Made by a program: the position numbers and the translations under genes. Positions 1 through 8,334 of a stretch of 64,000 nt of DNA are shown piece by piece; within the stretch, counting starts at the first letter, position 1; the number at the start of each line of letters is the position of its first letter. This stretch comes from Nostoc carneum NIES-2107 (lineage in GTDB: Bacteria > Cyanobacteriota > Cyanobacteriia > Cyanobacteriales > Nostocaceae). The notes under the pieces are model-generated. The model did not search any database. It was not told where the DNA came from and saw only the letters and a program-made list of their open reading frames with translations. The stretch is taken from contig AP018180.1 in the NCBI GenBank assembly GCA_002368155.1, positions 1,508,777 to 1,572,776 on the forward strand, read 5' to 3'.

Positions 1-257
1 GAACTTAAATCGAGAGCAGCGTCGTCGTCTCCAGAGACTCAAACACCATAAATTAGTAATTTTCTAGAGTGGCAAAGTTAGCTAGAGCAAAAACTCAAAC
101 CTAGTAAATTCGTTATTGTTGAAAATTTTGGTTTACTTATTTACGCCTATTTCAACCATTACAAACTTACTCTAGTTTATTTTGCCGTTCTAGGTAGGTT
201 GTCACCCTCTGACGCCCAGTTAGATTAAGGAATTTTTTGATGCTAAGGCGATCGCCA
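1..257. other. Left-edge intergenic stretch
   Basis: No coding region or RNA gene can be supported here. It is AT-rich and carries two HIP1 octamers (GCGATCGC) near 249-280, at the end of the next gene. It lies downstream of the minus-strand GST gene, so it probably holds that transcript's 3' end. Confidence 0.4.
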
Positions 258-1229
258 CTATACCTGAACGAAGCGATCGCGGTTGTGCCGTTCCTCAAAA
301 TTAATGATTGGCCCAGAAGGTACAATTCGATTGGGATTGATATCAGTCATACTCATGTAATAAGAACCCTTGGTATAGCCTAGATTGCAAGTAGCTTTGA
401 ACTCCGGATGCTGATATAAATCCTTGAGATAATTCCAGAGGTTTGGATAGTCGATAATTCGCCGCAAATTGCACTTAAACAGACTGTAATATATTGAGTC
501 GAAGCGATATAGGGTTGCAAACATACAAACATCAGCTTCCGTGAGTTGATTACCACACAGATAGCGCTGCTTGCTCAGAATAACTTCCCATCTATCTAAA
601 TTCTCAAACAGTTCAGTGACTGCATCTTCATAAGCTGTTTGCTCCCTTGCAAAACCTGCTCGGTATACACCAGCATTAATTGGTAGATAAATCGCATCAA
701 TTGTTTCATCAATTTGCTGCTGTAGTTCGTGTGGGTATAAATCTATTTTCTGTGTTGCTAAGGAAGCAAACTCTACGTCAAACATTCGCATGATTTCGCG
801 AGATTCGTTGTTGACGATGCTTTGATTTTGTTTATCCCATAACATCGGAACTGTAACTCTACCCGTATATTGAGGATTGGCTTTCAGATAGATTTCTTGC
901 AAATATCGAGCGTGATTTACTGAGTCAGAACTTGCTCCTGAAGCTTGAGAAAACTGCCACCCTTTGTCACTCATAACCATATCGGCAATAGTAACGGAGA
1001 TGACATTATTCAATCCTTTGAGTTCTCGCATAATTAAGGTACGATGCGCCCAAGGACAAGCTAAAGAAACATAGAGGTGATAGCGTCCTGCTTCTGCCTT
1101 AAACCCGCTAGATCCATCAGATGTGATGCGATCGCGAAAGGTTGTTGGTATGTTATGTAAATCACTACTTTGATTTTGCTCGCTTGCATCGGTTATCCAT
1201 TTACCTGCGACCATTATTCCTGATGCCAT
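258..1229 (-). CDS. Glutathionyl-hydroquinone reductase / omega-like glutathione S-transferase
   Basis: The 323-residue protein has the length and layout of the ECM4/YqjG family, which reduces glutathionyl-hydroquinones in the cytoplasm with glutathione. The catalytic-cysteine motif SLACPWAHRT is near residues 55-65. A thioredoxin-like N-terminal half is followed by an all-helical GST C-terminal half (residues ~170-290) containing the family-type segment ANPQYTGRVTVPMLWDK. The ATG at 1229 gives the usual short N-terminal extension before the thioredoxin fold. It stands alone: CorA, the nearest gene upstream, is about 540 bp away across a repeat-filled gap. Physiological substrate is not visible; detoxification of quinones is an inference from the family. 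Confidence 0.87.
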   Translation of the reverse strand: MASGIMVAGKWITDASEQNQSSDLHNIPTTFRDRITSDGSSGFKAEAGRYHLYVSLACPWAHRTLIMRELKGLNNVISVTIADMVMSDKGWQFSQASGASSDSVNHARYLQEIYLKANPQYTGRVTVPMLWDKQNQSIVNNESREIMRMFDVEFASLATQKIDLYPHELQQQIDETIDAIYLPINAGVYRAGFAREQTAYEDAVTELFENLDRWEVILSKQRYLCGNQLTEADVCMFATLYRFDSIYYSLFKCNLRRIIDYPNLWNYLKDLYQHPEFKATCNLGYTKGSYYMSMTDINPNRIVPSGPIINFEERHNRDRFVQV

Positions 1230-1293
1230 AATGCTGTCCTAAAAGTGATAGTGTAATTATGCTTTTGCTTTGAGTAAACCAAAAAAATAAATT

Positions 1294-1431
1294 AGGACTT
1301 ACGCAAGTGTCATATTTTTTTCGTTGAGGTTTGTCCAGGGTCAAATGTCAAGAGTCCAAAAAACCTAAATTTTTGACCCTTGACTCTTGACTCTTATGCC
1401 AGAGGATCACTGTGCCAGTTGCGTAAGTCCT
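1294..1431. repeat. Non-autonomous inverted-repeat element (MITE-like)
   Basis: The ends are inverted copies: AGGACTTACGCAAGTG on the left and, on the right, the reverse complement of AGGACTTACGCAACTG. The interior of about 105 bp has no ORF and carries the heptamer-like words GGTCAA/TTTTGACC/CTTGACTC. This is the structure of a MITE mobilised by a transposase with matching ends. No such transposase is in the window, and no clean target duplication is visible. Confidence 0.6.
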
Positions 1432-1765
1432 GTAAATTATTAACAGCCTTTAGTGAACAAGAATATCCAATTAATTTTTACTAAGGCTAATAGTTGATAA
1501 AGCAACAAAATATTTTTATATTATTTAGACATTCATAAAATATATAATCTTCATTCAGTATGAATACTTTTATATTAAAATTGAGGATGATAAATAACAT
1601 CTGAAAAAAGTCTGGAAGATATCATCAGCGAAATATATAAATTCACTATAACTTTCGTAGTTAACATCAGCATATATTCCTATAACGAAAGTTATAGCCA
1701 GAATAACAAGCTGGAGATTATGATTTGTATTCCAATGCGAGGAATCATTAATTGCAGCGATTTAC
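1432..1765. other. Intergenic region between CorA and the GST gene
   Basis: No gene seen. It contains a small perfect hairpin at 1680-1697 (CTATAAC-GAAA-GTTATAG), with a related half-copy CTATAACTTTCGTAG at about 1645-1660. The hairpin lies just downstream of the corA stop on the transcribed strand. It could take part in 3' end formation, but no T-run follows it. Confidence 0.35.
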
Positions 1766-2746
1766 TTAAAGCCAACTTTGGTTTTTAGCATACATGATAC
1801 TGCCAATCACAATTAATACCATTACACAAATCACCATAGGATAAGCAAAAGGGTGTTCTAATTCAGGCATATGTTTGAAGTTCATGCCATAAAATCCAGT
1901 AATGAAAGTGAGTGGTAAAAATACTGTAGAAAGGATAGTCAAGCGATTAATTCGTTCACTTGTTTTGCTAGCAGTATTATCGCGTTGAATTTCGAGTAAT
2001 TCTGACATCCATATTCTCAAAGCTTGGTATTCTTGCCAGAGCTTATCGACTTGGTGGGCTAATTCTTGATGAAACAGTTCTTTAACTGGCGAACTTAACC
2101 ATTGAAAATCTTCATAATCTATCATAGCTAGCAGAGACTTGATGCTTTGAAAATTACGTCTGCCGCAGCGAGTAGATTGCCTCATTGTGGCAATTTTTTG
2201 GTAGGTTGATTCATCGCCAGAATTATCCAAAACTGCATCTTCTAAATCATCCAGTTGTCTAGAAATATAATCAAATACAGTATAGTAATTATTTAATATG
2301 TCTCTATAGATAAGATATATGAGATAATCTACATTCTGATTTTGGAGATTGATAATTCCCTTTTGGATATTATTAGTTAGGATAGTTAAAATTCTGATTT
2401 CAGTAGTTTCAAATGTGAGGATAAAATTGCTGCCTACCACAATACTGCCACGCACTATCTCAAACTCGCGATTTTTTATTTGATTAGTCATAATTTCATA
2501 GTTATCAAATAAACAATCCTCTATGTCTTCATCAATGCCTAGAGGAAAATGGTTGAAAACCATATCAACGCGAGATGGCAGAAGTCCGAAGTGGTTGATA
2601 ATTTTAGCAATGGCAGTGCGATCGCGGAAGCGAATACAACGCAACCAGATATTGTCAAAGCTACTAATTCTCTCCAGTATGGAGTTGACATCGTTACTGG
2701 AGAATAGTTCCAGATGATTCTGGGAAAAGCTGAGCAGAATTAGCAT
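1766..2746 (-). CDS. corA: CorA-family divalent metal (magnesium) channel
   Basis: The family carries Mg2+ (or Co2+/Ni2+) across the inner membrane as a pentamer. The 326-residue protein has a long soluble alpha/beta N-terminal part, a helical neck (~150-265) and two C-terminal membrane helices. The first helix (LTILSTVFLPLTFITGFYG) ends in the diagnostic GMN motif, seen as YGMNFKHMPE near residues 287-297. The second is PFAYPMVICVMVLIVIGSIM, followed by a short basic tail. Size and order match CorA. A small putative ORF lies 40 bp upstream on the same strand; no M-box-type Mg2+ riboswitch is recognisable in the leader. Confidence 0.9.
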   Translation of the reverse strand: MLILLSFSQNHLELFSSNDVNSILERISSFDNIWLRCIRFRDRTAIAKIINHFGLLPSRVDMVFNHFPLGIDEDIEDCLFDNYEIMTNQIKNREFEIVRGSIVVGSNFILTFETTEIRILTILTNNIQKGIINLQNQNVDYLIYLIYRDILNNYYTVFDYISRQLDDLEDAVLDNSGDESTYQKIATMRQSTRCGRRNFQSIKSLLAMIDYEDFQWLSSPVKELFHQELAHQVDKLWQEYQALRIWMSELLEIQRDNTASKTSERINRLTILSTVFLPLTFITGFYGMNFKHMPELEHPFAYPMVICVMVLIVIGSIMYAKNQSWL

Positions 2747-2789
2747 ATCGCAATCCTAATTGAGCCGTGAACAACACGGTTACTGGCAA

Positions 2790-2978
2790 TCATACCTTGA
2801 GAGACGAACTGTCTGATCGTTGCCAGTGATACAAACTGCTGCAAGCAAAAGCTGTTTGAAGTTTGTATGCAAGTATACATTGCTCAATAGTAATAGCGAT
2901 CGCATCTTCTTTGCTGGCTAGAGAAAGCAAGCGAACAGAGGAAGCAATTTGCAGAAAGCTCTGATTGTGAGCCTTCAT
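2790..2978 (-). CDS. Possible small protein (62 aa), unknown
   Basis: The reading frame opens at ATG 2978, with a purine-rich GGGGGAAG about 5 nt upstream that could act as a ribosome binding site (an earlier TTG is at 2999). The peptide starts MKAHNQSFLQIASSVRLLSL, is of mixed composition, contains two cysteines and shows no family motif. It is co-directional with corA 40 bp downstream and could be a leader gene. The ribosome-binding-site-like sequence is the only positive evidence; it may be chance. Confidence 0.3.
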   Translation of the reverse strand: MKAHNQSFLQIASSVRLLSLASKEDAIAITIEQCILAYKLQTAFACSSLYHWQRSDSSSLKV

Positions 2979-3103
2979 TTTGCTTCCCCCTCTGCTCAAT
3001 ATTGGTGTAAGTTAAAAATGCTGAATCCTTAGTCAAAAATATTATTTAACGTCTAGTCCTTATTCTCTAAGCCTTTTCCATCCGGTTACTCAGTTCATAG
3101 TGG

Positions 3104-5206
3104 TTACTTATTCTCAACCCTAGTCCATTGGATCTGAGGAGATTCAACTGCAGCATTACTAGAAACTGGAAGAATCACGTCGTTTTTCTTAGGTACTTGA
3201 ACTCTGGTTCCAGGTGTCAGCACCTTACCATTGACGATGCTGTTTCCTCCGAGGGTTGTTCCTCTTGTGGTGTAACCTGTTGCTAGAGCAGGCAAAATGG
3301 TATTCCCTTGTTTGTTGACGTTGACAACTTCTTTGACAACCATCAACTCAGCAGGAGAAACCTCACGAGCTTTACCAACCAAAGGCTGGGATAAGTCGCT
3401 ATCCACCACACCAATCAGGCGGTTTTGGTAAGTGAAGGCAAAACCAAGCTGTTGTACTGAAGCCAGAGCCATTCCTTTTTCCTGTGCAATCCTTTTTACT
3501 TCTTCCTCAAGGTTGAAGTTCTTGTCTTGTTCCTCAGCTTGGAGCAAGTTGCGAATCTCTTCAAATGCTTTTTGCGGTTCGCGATCGGCTGCAAGTTTTT
3601 CAGCTTTGTCAAAAGTTTGAGGAGATATAGAATTTCTTACCAAGAGGATCTTGTCGGGTGTACTCTCTACCTCAACAGCACTAACAACTAACTTTTCCTC
3701 AACCTGGGATTTCTCCCCTACCCAACGTTCAGATTGGAGGCGATATGCTTCAGGATTTGCATTAGGAGGAGTTAGCCCAGCCTTCCTTACCTCTTGAGCA
3801 GTGGGATTAGCTCCGATGAGAGTCACAAGGTATTTAGTAACTTTTACGACATTAGAAGAGGCGCTTGCTTGCTTGATACCACAAGGAGTTCCTACAAAGT
3901 CAAAGTTAACAACCCCTCTTACACCCCATTCTGAGTATTGGTTAGATCCAACGGTATAGTCTCCAACTAAGGCGGCTCCAGATGTACAAGATAGAGCTAC
4001 AGACATACCGCCAGAAATTCTTGCGGCTTGACCTTGTGCTGTCTTTGCAAAAGAGTACAATCGTTGGGCTGCTTCTGCTTGAGCAAATACAGAGACTTTT
4101 TCTCCCACAGGGCGCTGAACCCCTCCAATGATTCCTACATTGCCAAAGGCAGTTTGAGAAACCTCATCTCCACCAGTATTTCCGATACCAACGACGTTGC
4201 TATAAACCCCGACATAGCTGTTGTGACGAAGAGAATCACCAGGTGCATTCAATACAACTCCAGCAGTTACGCCTCCTGCTCCAATTGCATCAGATGGAGC
4301 TGCAGGATTGTATGTAGCTTGTCCAAAGAGGAATGTATTTTTAGCCAAACGATGGCTAACAGTGCCTTCAACTCCAGCTGTGGGGAAGGTACCACCACCT
4401 GCAAACACAGAACCGGAAATGTCTGTATGACCAACTTTTACCCTTCTAGCACCAGCAAGTGGCATAGAAGAAATAGGAACAAGGTTTCCAACTACTTTGC
4501 TTTTCTTTTTAGGTTCCGGTTGAGAATCACCATTGGGTTGGCCATTGGGTTGGGTACTGGGACTAGATTGAGGGTTTGGTTGGGGTTGAGAATTGGCATT
4601 ACCTGGTGGATTGTTTTGAGGATTGGAATTTGGTTGGGGATTATTGGGATTGGGTTGTGGATTTCCTTCAGGGTTTGGTTGGGGGTTGGGATTTGGTTGT
4701 GGATTAGGATTGGGTTGTGGGTTTGCTTCAGGGTTCGGTTGGGGGTTGGGATTTGGTTGTGGATTAGGATTGGGTTGCGGATTTGATTCGGGGTTCGGTT
4801 GGGGATTGGGATTTGGCTGGGGGTTAGGGTTAGGTTGTGGATTAGGATTGGGTTGCGGATTTGATTCAGGATTTGGTTGTGGGTTGGGATTTGGCTGGGG
4901 GTTGGGATTCGGTTGTGGGTTTGGTTTGGGATTTGATTCAGGATTAGGTTGCGGCTTGGGTTGGGGATTGGGTTTTGGATGTGATTCGGGATTAGGTTGC
5001 GGTTTGGGCTGGGGATTAGGTTTGGGGTGTGCTTCAGGATTAGGTTGCGGTTTGGGCTGAGGATTAGGTTTGGGATGTGATTCAGGATTGGGTTGCGGCT
5101 TATGTTGGGGATTGGGTTTTGGCAAACAAGGTTCTCCGGCGAATGCAGATTGCGTCACCAAGAGCAACAACAGATGAGATATTGCAACAGAAACTCTATG
5201 AATCAT
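3104..5206 (-). CDS. Secreted Asn-Pro-Gln/Lys-Pro repeat protein with C-terminal beta-rich domain
   Basis: I choose the ATG at 5206 rather than a frame-open start at 5341, because GAGGAGGAAA lies 4-5 nt before it and the protein then begins with a clean signal peptide (hydrophobic ISHLLLLLVTQSAFA, cleavage near residue 23). The result is about 700 residues. Residues ~29-240 are a low-complexity repeat of KPNPQPKPQPNPE changing to NPNPQPNPE units. The rest is beta-prone and glycine-rich (~260-440, VFAGGGTFPTAGVEGTV-like, with three cysteines), then a charged helical segment (~540-600) and a mixed C-terminus. The layout suggests an envelope protein with a stiff proline-rich spacer, comparable in principle to TonB-type or wall-spanning linkers. 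No known family is recognised. Confidence 0.75.
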   Translation of the reverse strand: MIHRVSVAISHLLLLLVTQSAFAGEPCLPKPNPQHKPQPNPESHPKPNPQPKPQPNPEAHPKPNPQPKPQPNPESHPKPNPQPKPQPNPESNPKPNPQPNPNPQPNPNPQPNPESNPQPNPNPQPNPNPQPNPNPQPNPESNPQPNPNPQPNPNPQPNPEANPQPNPNPQPNPNPQPNPEGNPQPNPNNPQPNSNPQNNPPGNANSQPQPNPQSSPSTQPNGQPNGDSQPEPKKKSKVVGNLVPISSMPLAGARRVKVGHTDISGSVFAGGGTFPTAGVEGTVSHRLAKNTFLFGQATYNPAAPSDAIGAGGVTAGVVLNAPGDSLRHNSYVGVYSNVVGIGNTGGDEVSQTAFGNVGIIGGVQRPVGEKVSVFAQAEAAQRLYSFAKTAQGQAARISGGMSVALSCTSGAALVGDYTVGSNQYSEWGVRGVVNFDFVGTPCGIKQASASSNVVKVTKYLVTLIGANPTAQEVRKAGLTPPNANPEAYRLQSERWVGEKSQVEEKLVVSAVEVESTPDKILLVRNSISPQTFDKAEKLAADREPQKAFEEIRNLLQAEEQDKNFNLEEEVKRIAQEKGMALASVQQLGFAFTYQNRLIGVVDSDLSQPLVGKAREVSPAELMVVKEVVNVNKQGNTILPALATGYTTRGTTLGGNSIVNGKVLTPGTRVQVPKKNDVILPVSSNAAVESPQIQWTRVENK

Positions 5207-6287
5207 TGATTTCCTCCTCACGTGTATAGATTTCAAACTCTCCATTCCCAAGGATGAGAGAGTAAATAGGTAGCGGAAACAATCGCACAACTGATGCCGA
5301 TCGCCTATCATGAAAAAAATATAGATAGTTAAAAATCTCAAGAGCGCAAACTATCGGCAAGTTGTCTCTTGCCAATGGCAATATATGCATAGATGATGCA
5401 TCCCAGAATTATAAAGTTGAAAAAATCCTAGTTCGTCTCAGTCAACTAGTCTTAAAATATGCCAAAACTTAATAGGGAACTTAATTGAAGATATACAAGC
5501 AATCTTTACCAATTCCGTAAAGTTTTTGCTAGATATTTCTCAAAAAACCTCTTGATTAGTTGATGTGAGATATAAATTATTTTGATAAGGTATCTTTTCA
5601 TATTTCATCTCAAGAGCAGATACCTGTATTCAAAATAAGTATCTCTGTCAAACAACGAAGCAATATTTTATTTAGCTCTAGGAATGCCATGACATTTAGA
5701 GCAAATTCAGCACCTTCTTTCAAGAGAATGCAAGTTTTAAGATATTGACTGATGATAAAAAGAGAAAATTGATTGCAGGCAGATTATTACTTAGCCTTGG
5801 CAATTTCAAGAATTGAATGCTGTAAACCTTAAAGCTGCAATTTTGCAGTTACAATTCCACCACTTGTCATAGTTGCCTCACAATATTTAGATGCATTTAA
5901 CCCAATTCATCTTTAGAGACTCAAAATCATCAGATAACTTTACTGTACCTGATGTTTTAGTTCTCAATCCTAACTCAAAAATACCTATAGAAGCTGAAAA
6001 TCCAAAATAATTAGCATTTTTAATTAATTACAGTCAAAACAGCCTAAAAGTCCAGCACAGTAGGAGCTTTAGCAAAACTGCTGTTTTTAATATCTTACTA
6101 GAAAATCAACCTTCAAATGCTTGTTAAATATGCATTTGAAATTTTAAACATTGCTTTTTTGCCTTACAGAAATTTAAGTTGGTTAAAGACTGTAAGTTTT
6201 GCGTATTTTGTCGGATGCACTCAGATAGAAGATTCATCTCTGTTAATAGAAATGCTGTATAAATATCCTTTTACCATATATCAACTA
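5207..6287. other. Long AT-rich non-coding region
   Basis: About 1.1 kb upstream of the repeat-protein gene with no convincing gene. A 60-codon open frame at 6117-6299 (plus) has no visible ribosome binding site or family feature and was not accepted. The part next to 5206 must hold the promoter and leader of the repeat protein. Confidence 0.4.
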
Positions 6288-6369
6288 GTTTTTGGATAAA
6301 TTAAACACATATTCATCTGTCATACACGGGGTTGACATAATCATAGATATATGCATAAGAGTAATAAAA
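6288..6369 (+). repeat. Direct repeat copy 1, promoter-like block
   Basis: This block is repeated with few changes at 6903-6975; both contain CATACACGGGGTTGACATAA. Here TTGACA (6332-6337) is followed at a 16-nt spacing by CATAAG, a reasonable sigma-70-type pair. About 150 bp further on, a hairpin with a T-run (6522-6553) could end a short transcript. Confidence 0.6.
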
Positions 6370-6521
6370 ACACACTCCAGCCCACGTGATCTAACCAAGG
6401 ACACTTTATCAACTTGAATACATAAGTTCATTTCATTGCTGTTACAAGATATTATTCAATTAACGTGGGATTCTGGTATTGGCGTACCAGAACCCAGTAT
6501 ATAAACTTAAAACAATTCTCT

Positions 6522-6553
6522 AACCCTATTGATTAACAATGGGGTTATTTTTT
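6522..6553 (+). terminator. Candidate Rho-independent terminator (plus strand)
   Basis: AACCC-ATTG and CAAT-GGGGTT arms flank a small loop and are followed by ATTTTTT. The T-run is on the plus strand, so it would end a transcript coming from the left (for example from the TTGACA block at 6332). It overlaps the 3' end of the minus-strand gene at 6545. Confidence 0.45.
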
Positions 6554-6787
6554 GAGGGTTTTATGTGGTTTGTCACTCAGAGTTTTTTTTAGTTTATTAC
6601 TCAGAGTTTTACTAGGTTTCTCATTCGGAATGAGATATCCCAGAAAAGTAGCGATACAAATTTTTGCTACCTCTAGGAAGGTCGACCGACTATTTGCAGC
6701 ATCGATTACTGCAAAGCCAATCAAACCCAAGATACTGATCAGAACTAATGCACCTAGGGTTAAGTCTTTAATGTTGTAGCTGTTCAC
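6545..6787 (-). CDS. Small two-helix membrane protein, unknown function
   Basis: 80 residues. Two hydrophobic stretches are visible: LGALVLISILGLIGFAVID (about 11-29) and, after a short polar turn, VAKICIATFLGYLIP (~40-54). The basic C-terminal tail repeats a KTLS(N/D)K-type unit (KTLSNKLKKTLSDKPHKTLKK region). The fold resembles small holin-like or phage-like membrane proteins, but no family is recognised. It sits between the two copies of a ~75-bp direct repeat, which suggests it may have moved or been duplicated as part of a small unit. Confidence 0.5.
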   Translation of the reverse strand: MNSYNIKDLTLGALVLISILGLIGFAVIDAANSRSTFLEVAKICIATFLGYLIPNEKPSKTLSNKLKKTLSDKPHKTLKK

Positions 6788-7223
6788 CTTTTATATCCAA
6801 AATTTGATCTAGAGAATTTTGAGCTTTTTAGCTCATATTGCAGGTTTCTTTGTCACAACGTACTCAGAACCCCTTAAGTTTCATAATAGTAAATTGCTCC
6901 ATGTTTTTGGATAAATTGAACACATATTCATCTGGCATACACGGGGTTGACATAACAATGCATATAAGCAATAAAATACTGAATTGGAAATATGAAGTTA
7001 CCTTTATGAGACTTTATCCATCATTAAAAGATATTTCCACTGCTAAAATTCAATGCTTTGGAGCCCTGGTGATGGTTTATGTAATTAAGTAAAAATAATT
7101 ACATGATTAATTGCTGGTAGATTCCTAACTAATTTTTCAATATCTTTTACTCAACCTCATCTTTTCGGAGAATGACAGAACAGGGGTAAATCTAATCTGA
7201 GATTACTCGCGTAAGAATTTAGT
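6788..7223. other. Intergenic region with second direct-repeat copy
   Basis: It contains direct-repeat copy 2 at 6903-6975 and a small hairpin GTAATTA-N7-TAATTAC at about 7080-7100. An open frame at 6838-7092 runs through the repeat and looks accidental. No other gene is seen between the small membrane protein and the acetyltransferase. Confidence 0.4.
6903..6975 (+). repeat. Direct repeat copy 2, promoter-like block
   Basis: Near-identical to 6288-6369 over about 73 bp. TTGACA is at 6947-6952, with AATAAA at 17-nt spacing. The two copies are 615 bp apart and flank the minus-strand small membrane-protein gene. Confidence 0.6.
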
Positions 7224-8090
7224 TTAAATTACCTCTTTCCAATAGCCAGAGTAGCATTTGCCAATAATGTGAAAATCCAAGGATTGATAAAGTTTAATTG
7301 CCTCAATATTATTTTCATCTACCCATAGCCTGACTCTTGGGTATATGTGCAATAATTCCTCAATTAAAAATGCTAGTAGCTTGCGGGCAAATCCATGTCT
7401 GCGGAATTTTGCGAAAGTAAAAGGGGCAATGACGAGAGCATCACGTTTGGTTGTAATATAGCGAACTACAGAGACAATTTGGTTTTCATGTTCCAAAACT
7501 GCGATCGCTCTTTTTTCGATCAAATTATCCCAGTCGTGATTTAAACTACCACTACCACGTTCTTTGAGATATGCTTCTGCATAGGCTTGTAAGGCTGGTT
7601 TATCCTGGGGAATTGCCCAGCGTCCTTCAGCGCCAGGTGGGGTTTGATTGCAAACCATCACAAGTTGGTCGTATTCGCGTGCGGATAAATATTGCTGCAA
7701 TAACATGGGACGAATCCAGTTTTTTACCCTCCCAGAAGTACAAACTTTTTGAGGACAACCTTGTGCAGCTGCAATGGTTAATAGAGATTTAGCTGTACTA
7801 TAATTACAACTTTCAATCAACAGATTTGTATTACCAGGTTTTGCCATAACAATCCCTTGGATATTCTCGATATCAAGGGAGTTAGCAGCAGAGGGGTTAT
7901 AAGCAATTGCAACCAGTCCTCCTCTTTGGTGAGGGATAATCTGATGTTGAATCAGATAATTGAGGGCAATTTCTAAATTGGGATTGTTGATTTGTAAGTT
8001 TACCAGCCAATCGCTAACAGTTTGAATCTGGTTAAGGTTAGGGGTTTTAATAATTGTAATTGCAGTTGTGGCAGAAATATGATCCTTCAT
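7224..8090 (-). CDS. GNAT-family N-acetyltransferase
   Basis: Acetyl-CoA-dependent transferase of unknown substrate. The GNAT core is in the C-terminal third: a beta strand (IVSVVRYITTKRDALVIAPF), the acetyl-CoA loop FRRHGFARKLL (R-x-x-G-x-A type), then LWVDENNIEAIKLYQSLDFH, the usual N-x-x-A-x-x-x-Y-x-x-x-G/D-F ending. The N-terminal ~180 residues are a second, less recognisable domain, so this may be a double-GNAT-like protein. I prefer the ATG at 8090 (GGAAG about 10 nt upstream, 288 aa) over the GTG at 8123. It lies downstream of adhE on the same strand but is separated by a strong hairpin at 8275-8302. Confidence 0.8.
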   Translation of the reverse strand: MKDHISATTAITIIKTPNLNQIQTVSDWLVNLQINNPNLEIALNYLIQHQIIPHQRGGLVAIAYNPSAANSLDIENIQGIVMAKPGNTNLLIESCNYSTAKSLLTIAAAQGCPQKVCTSGRVKNWIRPMLLQQYLSAREYDQLVMVCNQTPPGAEGRWAIPQDKPALQAYAEAYLKERGSGSLNHDWDNLIEKRAIAVLEHENQIVSVVRYITTKRDALVIAPFTFAKFRRHGFARKLLAFLIEELLHIYPRVRLWVDENNIEAIKLYQSLDFHIIGKCYSGYWKEVI

Positions 8091-8274
8091 GGCGATCGCT
8101 TCCGAGTTTAAGGAGCAATACACCTGCTTTTACTGAATTTCCTGTATCGAACTATATCACCACGGATAAAATCGCTAATTTGATGCAGATATACAGAAGT
8201 GTGGTTGAGGGATGATGGCGATCGCTTACCCTTCCGTAGAGTACAGTATATTTAACGTAAATCCTATTACAAGG

Positions 8275-8302
8275 GTAGGGGCACAATATTTTGTGCCCCT
8301 AC
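8275..8302. repeat. Hairpin repeat between adhE and the GNAT gene
   Basis: A perfect 12-bp stem with a 4-nt loop: GTAGGGGCACAA-TATT-TTGTGCCCCTAC. No T-run follows on either strand. It belongs to the same loose family as the hairpin at 63500-63526 (AAGGGCACAAC and its complement). It may still stop or process the adhE transcript. Confidence 0.55.
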
Positions 8303-8334
8303 AATTATCTAGACCTGACTATTTTGAATTGCTA

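Noticed and set aside
2865-2878. GTATGCAAGTATAC matches the NtcA-box consensus GTA-N8-TAC upstream of corA
   Set aside because: By base chance a dozen or more such matches are expected in 64 kb of AT-rich DNA, and no -10 box lies at the right spacing on either strand.
4028-5060. Long plus-strand open frames (glycine/leucine-rich) opposite the repeat protein
   Set aside because: They are the antisense of the Asn-Pro-Gln repeat; the minus-strand frame has the ribosome binding site and signal peptide.
6117-6299. 60-codon plus-strand frame ending in direct-repeat copy 1
   Set aside because: No ribosome binding site, random composition, and its stop lies in the repeated block.
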